DNA from: Symsagittifera roscoffensis
Taxonomy: Eukaryota > Xenacoelomorpha > Acoela > Convolutidae
Direction of reading: 5' to 3'
Length of the DNA: 64,000 bases
Assembly (NCBI RefSeq): GCF_963678635.1
Contig: NC_087071.1
Location: 10,031,842 to 10,095,841, forward strand
This document shows, piece after piece, positions 58,041 through 64,000 of the stretch. A program made the position numbers and the translations under genes. Each line of letters opens with the position of its first letter. Positions within the stretch are counted from its first letter, which is position 1. The notes beneath the pieces are model-generated. The model was given only the letters and a program-made list of their open reading frames with translations, was not told the origin of the DNA and did no database searches.

Positions 58041-59557
58041 GTGTACCAGGACCCTGGCAGTGATCGCTACCTCATACCAAGCGAAAGAGTCTTTGACAAC
58101 GCAGCGGATGATTTGGAAACAATAGCGGTATCGAAACGTTCGATAAGTCTGTTGCCGCAAAAAGAGGTAGTCAGGACTGATCTTCAGCCGTTCAAGCAAG
58201 AAACACAGCCGTTGGCGACGATTTGGTGCGTTAAGATGGAAGAAGACACACACGAGCCCAACACACACACAACTGCTTCGGCGGAAAAGATATGCGACCA
58301 CCTGATCAATACGTGGATAGCGAGACATGTTTGTCCGGTGACGTTTCAATCGGATAATGGAACAGCTTTCGTAGGAGAGCTCACGAAAGAGCTAGTGAGG
58401 CGCTCACAGGTTGCTCAAGCTCACTCCATGACATCCCATCCCCAGACGAATGGCTTAGTGGAAAGGTAGAATAGAACGTTAGTGTCGATGCTGAGGGTAT
58501 ATTGTTCCAGGTACATGACCGATTGTAACATTGCCTTCCCCAGGTGATGGGAGCCTATAATAGCACGCAACACTCCACCACTGGGGTTAGTCCACGCATG
58601 ATGCTAACTGGACACGAGAAGTCTTTACCCTTGACCTTTTTCTACCCAGAGTATGAGGGAAAGAAAACTTCTCCACAGGTCTATATGAAGGATGTGATCA
58701 GACGTCAGCAAGAGTTGAACGACTTGTGTAGACGAAATACTCAGCAAGCATAGGCAAGGCAGAGGAAGAAATTCGACAAGAAAGCAGCTGGTGCAAAAGC
58801 TTACTCGGTGGGAGACTACGTATAGGTATTTCCACCGAAAGGAGCGAAAAAGCTCCTAAAAAAGTGGAGGGGACCCTTCATGATTACGGAAGTGCACCAG
58901 GAGGGACGCTTTTATAGACTGAGTACTGGCCGAGCCGCCCACTACGAAAACATTAAGCCACACAATCCATCGACATCAGACTGGTGTATACCCGCAGACA
59001 TGGAAGAAGGTGATTATCTAATGATGGATCCTGCTTGTGAAGTCAACGAGAAGGGGACCAGGGAGAAGAACGATGGAAACGAAGTCGTACAGGAAGGGAC
59101 AAGCACAACACTGGACCTGGGTCCAAATGATGTGATCGAAGCAGAAGATGAGACCTTACCATACCCAGAAGAAGACTGGCAGGATCCCCAACAAATGGAG
59201 GTCCCCAAGAACTTGGAACCAGATCTTCCGTTCACGATACAGACTCGACAGAACGGCGGGACAAGACCCAAAAAGAAATATATTCCTTACGGCGACGACT
59301 TTGTAGTAGACAGGATAGATCTGAAAAAGATAGTGGAAGAAGTGGTGGGTCTAGAAGGAATAACAGTGTCACAAGACATCGACTTAGTAGATGATCAAGA
59401 CCAGGAATGGATCGAGGACCGGTCGAAACCCGAAGTAGAATTCGATGAAGAGCAGCAGGAGTCCTACGAAAAAGATCTCACAAATCTGCGAGTCTTGGAG
59501 TGGCTGAACGAAATGACATCAGACTCCAAAGAGACCAATGTCACGATTAAGATGTAG
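58041..59557 (+). pseudogene. Element C integrase and C-terminal tail, broken
   Basis: The core has VTFQSDNGTAFVGEL (second catalytic Asp) and SHPQTNGLVER (catalytic Glu) followed by a stop at 58467-58469. The first Asp block is not recognisable. After the stop come YNSTQHSTTGVSPRMML (58544-58753) and, from 58880, a segment before which WRGPFMITEVHQEG marks the GPY/F-type C-terminal module. The last 200 codons are strongly acidic (many Asp and Glu) and not part of integrase. It ends at 59557. Stops at 58751 and 58825 further break it. Confidence 0.78.
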
Positions 59558-59568
59558 ATCGTGAAAGC

Positions 59569-59811
59569 ATGAAATACATGATAAGCGAACGAGATGATCC
59601 TTCCTGGGCTGCCCAGGAAGGGCAAATACTCATTCCGGCTTCTAACCTCGACTTGATATCCGGTATGCGATCGACGAGGACGTCGATGGATATTTTTGTC
59701 CGGGGAGTGGGGTTAGGACTTACCCACACTGAAAATTCGATAATAAAAAAAATTAAGAATAGCATGAGAGACACGAGACTTAGAAGCAGAAACAGGCGAA
59801 AAAGAACCTAA
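59569..59811 (+). pseudogene. Element C short ORF before the macrodomain
   Basis: An 80-codon frame starting 12 bases after the integrase tail: MKYMISERDDPSWAAQEG and then a hydrophobic-polar mix. Its end overlaps in another frame the opening of the macrodomain stretch, so it is probably the N-terminal part of the same protein separated by a frameshift near 59750. No motif is recognised in this part. Confidence 0.4.
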
Positions 59812-60403
59812 GAAACCTGACACAGGGAGGGTAGTTGAGTCATATTTTAACTTACCAAATGCGTATTCAAGTAACATAACATTAACAGATAGTGATTTCA
59901 CACTCACAAATAGAACATGTGCGATAGCAATCACAGCAGACTTGAATTTTAGGACAGCGTTAGCGGCAGATTTTAAAAGAGAATATAAAAACATAGAATT
60001 CCTTTGGAAGCAAAGACCAGGAGTAGGGCGCGTAGCAGCTTTGCATCCAGCGGTATCACAGATACGGGGAAAATAACTATGCTTCTTGGTGACCAGGGCG
60101 ACGGAGAAGCGTCACGAGGACCCAGAAAACCTAGTCTTGTCCTTGACGAGGTTGAGAGACTTCCTCGTGGAAATGGACGTAAAGAAGCTCTCGCTTCCAG
60201 TGTACGATCCGAACAGAGGACGACTGCATCCTCAAGAATTGTATGCGCTTGTACACGTGATATTCTCTGATACTAATATACAAGTATACTTGCATAAGAA
60301 ATATTGGCTGAGTGACGAGCAAGAGGGTGTTAGACTAAATTATGTAGTGTGTGATATGTGTGTTATGTTATGTTATGTGTTTTGTTATAGGGATCTTGGG
60401 TAA
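59768..60403 (+). pseudogene. Element C macrodomain-like ORF (TARG1/ALC1 type), one stop
   Basis: One frame runs from 59768 to the stop at 60401-60403, broken only by a TAA at 60074-60076. The domain begins about 59850 with TLTNRTCAIAITADL, continues LAADFKREYKNIEFLWKQ and GVGRVAALHPAV, and after the stop FLVTRATEKRHEDPENLVLS, LVEMDVKKLSLPVYDP and ALVHVIFSDTNIQVYLH. Alternating strands and helices in this order match macrodomains of the TARG1/ALC1 group, which bind or cleave ADP-ribose. The two ligand loops differ from active enzymes: TADLNFRTALA replaces the Gly-rich first loop and PVYDPNRGRLH the GCGLD-type second loop. So binding or catalysis is uncertain. Its role in the element is unknown. 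Confidence 0.6.
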
Positions 60404-60690
60404 GCAGGAGTCAGTGACCATGAACAACTGAATGACGATCTTAGGAAAAGATCCGAAGTTTGGACTGTCCAACCTTAGGTCGAATTCCAAAATTTTACAG
60501 CCCGATTGATTTTAATTAATTTTAGAATCAGAATTTTTTTATCTGACTGTTTTAAATAACTTTAACGAGAAGTTAAGGTGAAACTGACAAGTATGATAAT
60601 CGTGACCTCTTTTCTAGATCTTGATGGATCATTTATTTGCTCACTTGAGTCAAACCTTTGAATCAATTCGAATCAAACCTGAAAAAAAGA

Positions 60691-61673
60691 ATGGATAATT
60701 TCAACTTGGATGAATTGATGGACCTGGCAGACGCATATGTAGGACCGATGGTAGATGCGATCTATCGTCGGCTGATGGATCGAGACTTCGCTCTGGAGAC
60801 CGACAGGTAGTCATGTTGCTGACCGACCTGATAAACAGCTTGTGGCATGACAACCGTGGAGACCGCCCACGGAAGTCCTATTGATGGCAGCATTCGGAGA
60901 GAGGGGGAGTACTAGACCGCCCGAACATGAGAGTGATGAGGTGGAGAAATGGGGCTCTCTCAGGGAGTGACTTGGCGAATGAGCCTGGATTTGGAAGTTC
61001 TAGGACTTATAAACCAGTTGAAATGCCTTTGCCCTCCAAGCCCAAGCCTGGGCTAATGAGAATGCATCAAGAGATGAACAGCGAGACTGCCTCGTCTGGT
61101 TCGCCACTGAGAGCAGCTGTGCCGCCAAAGAGGGCGAAAGTAGAACGAGACGTTCAGACAAACCGAACCATGCAAGATCTAGAATGGATGAAAGACGAGC
61201 TGGAAAAGACCAGAAAGGAGCTGGATGAGATGACTAAGACCATGCTCAGTACGGAGGAAGATAGAGACATGTGGAAGAGATTTTTCAAAGACTGCAACAA
61301 AAAGCTAAGCGAAATAATTGAGCGCATGAGGCGGGATTACAAAGAGCGGATGGCGTTGACAACAGCCGTGGAGAAGGTGATACCTGCAAGGAGTGGTCCT
61401 CGTGGACAGTCCCCGATGGAGCTCTTGACGCCTCGAGAGATGAGTCAGACAACGGAAACGCGACTCCCGACAACAACAGGTCGAGTGACAATCTCGGACC
61501 CTAGTGACACCTTGGGTGACCCAGTCGTGGAACAAACGGTGAGGAGGCTTATAGAGACAGCTGGACGACTAGTCGCCAACAAGAATGCGCCAGGTTGCGA
61601 TATAACTTTACAGGAGTTCCGGAAACAGATCCGAGAGCTTGCTTCAACCGAGCGACCTGGAACCCGGCAGTGA
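60691..61673 (+). pseudogene. Element C coiled-coil ORF
   Basis: An ATG at 60691 opens MDNFNLDELMDLADAYVG, ending at a TAG at 60808. After frame changes, the long frame 60927-61673 (248 codons) continues to the end. Its middle is a coiled coil (about 61160-61330): DLEWMKDELEKTRKELDEM and DMWKRFFKDCNKKLSEI, with heptad-spaced hydrophobics. The rest is Ser/Thr/Pro-rich. It overlaps the SGNH ORF by 79 bases in another frame, so the two may once have been one protein. Coiled coil plus SGNH esterase is the make-up of ORF1 in some LINEs (CR1/ZfL2), but here it sits in an LTR element. A 287-base AT-rich spacer (60404-60690) precedes it. Confidence 0.55.
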
Positions 61674-62236
61674 ACCTGCAGCAACCACCGCTGGGGACAT
61701 CACATCTGATACTGGGAGTTAGCTTAGTCAGAGTACTCTCGAACTTGAGGACCTCTTGGGTCACCACGGCGGTGATGGCCTTCGGAGGCGCGACGATAGC
61801 CCAGTTATTTCGGATGGTGGAGTTGATGAACCCAGGGAGAATCCTCAATGTGATGATCCTGGTTGGGACGAACAACATCCCGAGAAGCTCAGATGAGGAA
61901 GAAGCACTATGGGAATCAATGATGGTGTGCTTGTTTACTACACTCTGGCAGAAGTTCAACTGCGCTGTACTGACCATTTCCACTGTGTCAATGAATGCAA
62001 GGTACTTGACAGCAACAGGTAGAAGGCACAAAGAAGGAGTAGTCAGGTGGAATATTATCCTAAGGAATCTCGCAAGTCGGAATGCCGGAAGGATGATCCT
62101 CATGGACATCGAACATGAATTGAGAGCTATGGATCAGGCCAGGCTGACCACGGACGGCATCCACTTTGATAGTATAGAAGGACAGGCTTGTTTGAACGGA
62201 GTCTTCCAAGGGCGATTGGATGAGTTGGAAGTATAA
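61595..62236 (+). pseudogene. Element C SGNH-hydrolase-like domain
   Basis: A 213-codon frame with the block order of SGNH/GDSL hydrolases. Block I is LILGVSLVRVL, with the Ser kept but the usual GDS changed to GVS. Block II is MAFGGATIAQLF with its Gly. Block III is MILVGTNNIP, the GxNN/GxND oxyanion motif. Block V is TTDGIHFDSIEGQ, with the catalytic Asp and His two residues apart. These enzymes remove acyl or acetyl esters. The start is taken as inherited from the upstream frame since the first 40 codons overlap the coiled-coil ORF. Apart from that junction the frame is intact, unlike most of the element. Confidence 0.65.
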
Positions 62237-62251
62237 CTCTTTGACACAGGG

Positions 62252-62911
62252 GTGCTAAAGGAGGAGGGAGCATCGAACGAACCGGTGATTACCACCTTTG
62301 TGCCTCCGAACCTGGAAACAGGCTTGGGGACGGTTCCGGCCGTGACGAATTATAGACAGCAGAGCTCTAGCGAACCAGGTCAAAGAACAGAAGTTCAAGT
62401 TCGATTGGGAGAAGTGCCGATGAGGAGGACCAATAATCCTAGGAGAAGACTAGGGCCTGTCAACCCGATGGAGGAGACAGCTAGCACTTCTAGATCAGAC
62501 ACGAGATCGGAGACGACAAGTACCAGTCGAGAGGAGAGACGCCCTGATAGAGGCTCTTTGATGTGGTCGAGGCCCATACCATCTCCCTGGCATGTGTACA
62601 AGGATGACCTGATGAAGCTGGACATCCAGAAAGTGAGATTCGCTGTGGATGCCAGGAGGATACTGAATGGAGCGAGGCTATCGGCCAGTAGAATGTACTC
62701 GATAAAAGGCGTAGGCTGGTTAAAAGCCGCTGGCTTAAACTTCAGCTCCATGACGGCCTTGAGATTTGCTGACCTAGAGGGACTGCCCTCTAATAACACA
62801 ATGGGACCAGTGAACGCAAGACTATTGCAGGACGTGAGGTTGAATCACGATGAGGGGAATCGAGAAGAGAGACCGGGAAGATTTCTGATAACGAGGGTGC
62901 CGATTGGATAA
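62252..62911 (+). CDS. Element C ORF of unknown function
   Basis: A 219-codon frame, 15 bases after the SGNH frame. The N-terminal half is low-complexity, Arg/Ser/Thr-rich (STSRSDTRSETTSTSREE). The C-terminal half is a compact-looking segment: DIQKVRFAVDARRILNG, VGWLKAAGLNFSSMTAL. No family recognised. The start codon is not certain, because no ATG with good context is evident near 62252. It may continue the preceding protein after a frameshift. Confidence 0.45.
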   Translation: MLKEEGASNEPVITTFVPPNLETGLGTVPAVTNYRQQSSSEPGQRTEVQVRLGEVPMRRTNNPRRRLGPVNPMEETASTSRSDTRSETTSTSREERRPDRGSLMWSRPIPSPWHVYKDDLMKLDIQKVRFAVDARRILNGARLSASRMYSIKGVGWLKAAGLNFSSMTALRFADLEGLPSNNTMGPVNARLLQDVRLNHDEGNREERPGRFLITRVPIG

Positions 62912-63070
62912 CATGTGAAGATGTTCAGGCAGCTGAAGACACCCCCTAGTCATGTGAAATAAAGAGTATACCCGAAACAAATGAGTCAAGAAGGTGAAGT
63001 CCAAAGATACGGCTGACCGAAAACGATAAAGAAAGATGAGACCATTTTTGCCGCGTACGACAAGGCAGAA

Positions 63071-63976
63071 ATGAGGAAGGCCAAGATCATGATAGTGGCG
63101 AATTCAGAGTCCGTGCACACTTCCAAGTCTCTGTTTTGGCCGGACGTCATAATGTTGGCAGCTGTCGATCCGGGCCTACTGCAATCCGTGTCACTGGCTA
63201 TCGGGGTACAAAGACAGACGGACATGAACCCAATCACGATCGTGTTCGCTGGCATCAATGACCATCTACACAGAAGAGGTTTTCTGAGCAGACTCAGAGA
63301 TCCTGCAACGGCAGAAAATGCTGTATGGCCAGCAATAAAGGATATCCTCGAGTCAAAAGGTGAAGTGGTGGATGCGATGAAGGAGGGGTCCTTCACCAAG
63401 ATGACACCGAGAGTAGTTTTCGCGCTGTCTCCGGGGTATGCACGTCTCCCGGATGGATTGAAATTCGTGTATGCGATCGTGACCTTGCTTTCGGAAGGGA
63501 AAAATTATGTTATCATATCGGCCCCAAATCGCATGATAGAGATGGAGAACCTGTGGTCGGATATCTCGAACGCGATGAGAGGATTCAAGGACCATGCGCT
63601 ACACATGTTAGTGTTGGACGAGTCGCTTGGGTTGGAATTGTCCAACTTCAGTCAACAGCTCAAACTGAAACCGGGAATAGGCGACGACCAACGAGTGATC
63701 GTAGCGATGTCGAACGACTTATGGTTCCGAGGGATGGAAGCGACAGGAGCAAGAGAGAGAAGGAAAAACTCCCAGGAGACTACAGTTCACTTGGAGGCGC
63801 TGGTTTTGAGAACCAAACCGGAGGCTAACCTGTGGCTACATCTAACTCCTCGAGTAGCGGCATTGGGTGCAGATGCTTTTGAGCAAGACCCAGTAATGAT
63901 CAAGAAGATCCATGCATACTTATTAAAGGAGGTGAACCTGGCGGAAAATGCTGAAGAAAAGACAGCCAAACTGTGA
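63071..63976 (+). CDS. Element C ORF with GIND motif
   Basis: A 301-codon frame, open further upstream to about 63020 (ETIFAAYDKAEMRKAKI), ending at TGA 63974-63976. It has alternating strand/helix text typical of Rossmann-like folds: KIMIVANSESV, VIMLAAVDPGLL, PITIVFAGINDHLHRRG. The GIND sequence matches the GxND block III of SGNH hydrolases and sits about 60 residues after a possible strand-Ser-turn (ANSES), so a second, divergent SGNH-like fold is possible. No Asp-x-x-His block V was found. The frame is intact over 300 codons. Function unknown. Confidence 0.5.
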   Translation: MRKAKIMIVANSESVHTSKSLFWPDVIMLAAVDPGLLQSVSLAIGVQRQTDMNPITIVFAGINDHLHRRGFLSRLRDPATAENAVWPAIKDILESKGEVVDAMKEGSFTKMTPRVVFALSPGYARLPDGLKFVYAIVTLLSEGKNYVIISAPNRMIEMENLWSDISNAMRGFKDHALHMLVLDESLGLELSNFSQQLKLKPGIGDDQRVIVAMSNDLWFRGMEATGARERRKNSQETTVHLEALVLRTKPEANLWLHLTPRVAALGADAFEQDPVMIKKIHAYLLKEVNLAENAEEKTAKL

Positions 63977-64000
63977 GGAATGTGAGGAAATTCGACATGA

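Larger units (their letters stand above)
50349..64000 (+). mobile_element. Element C: Ty3-type element with macrodomain and SGNH ORFs (partial)
   Basis: In plus-strand order there is a 2-kb leader with a repeated motif, gag with zinc knuckles, protease (DTGA), RT, RNase H, integrase, and then at least 4.4 kb of additional ORFs that include macrodomain-like and SGNH-hydrolase-like proteins. The order of pol domains places it in Ty3/gypsy. Base composition is visibly more G+C rich than elements A and B and the host gene. Stops and frameshifts occur in most ORFs. The left boundary is not fixed (no LTR pair can be shown, because the right end lies beyond the window). Total length exceeds 13.6 kb. 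Confidence 0.82.

Overview
The window is nuclear DNA of an invertebrate animal. It holds one intron-containing gene with nematode/insect/tunicate/cnidarian-style GT-AG introns, and the rest is largely decayed retrotransposons and short palindromic DNA elements in AT-rich spacer. I cannot name the phylum from the sequence alone. There are no rRNA genes, tRNA genes or CRISPR arrays. A 200-base block of N (19547-19746) is an assembly gap. LAYOUT. 1-8535: gene-free AT-rich DNA with duplicated repeats (241-2040, 2416-2790), a 967-bp palindromic element (4395-5361) and a long inverted repeat (6165-7565) with a small inverted-repeat element inside it (6921-7118). 8536-15007: element A, a structurally complete but coding-dead Ty3-type LTR retrotransposon on the minus strand, with 210-bp LTRs, a CATAC target duplication, a tRNA-Ser primer site and recognisable gag, zinc knuckle, protease, RT, RNase H and integrase. 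15008-19546: spacer with a second member of the 6921 inverted-repeat family (16097-16609) and plus-strand relics of a relative of element A. 19747-20451: remnants of an unrecognised coding sequence with one in-frame TGA, cut by the next element. 20455-39028: element B, an unusually large (about 18.6 kb) minus-strand Ty3-type element flanked by 291-bp direct repeats. In transcription order it has a long leader, gag, protease, RT, RNase H and integrase, then an env-like membrane-protein ORF, then at least one further ORF of unknown function. It carries an inverted duplication inside pol and a 457-bp tandem duplication inside the env-like region. 39029-43565: AT-rich spacer with dispersed repeats and a broken copy of exon 1 of the next gene. 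43566-49108: the one host-type gene, a spliced type II membrane protein with a C-terminal fibrinogen-related domain. 49109-50340: spacer. About 50349-64000 (running off the right edge): element C, a plus-strand Ty3-type element that is visibly richer in G+C than everything to its left. ELEMENT C is the most interesting part. Its leader (50349-52297) carries at least 15 copies of a motif close to AATCCGGAGGGGTC. Gag, a protease with a triplicated DTG site, RT/RNase H and integrase follow. Downstream of integrase are four or five extra ORFs: a TARG1/ALC1-like macrodomain (ADP-ribose-binding fold), a coiled-coil protein overlapping an SGNH-hydrolase-like (esterase) domain, an unrecognised ORF, and a second protein with a GIND motif. 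A retroelement carrying both a macrodomain and an SGNH domain is the strongest candidate here for an undescribed system. All three large elements contain stops and frameshifts, so these copies are fossils of once-active lineages. HOW GENES WORK TOGETHER. Within each element the products would act as a retrotransposition unit: Gag makes the particle, protease matures it, RT/RNase H copies the RNA and integrase inserts it. In B the env-like protein would add membrane targeting or exit. In C the macrodomain and SGNH ORFs would be accessory functions, possibly acting on host ADP-ribosylation and on ester or lipid modifications; that part is inference.
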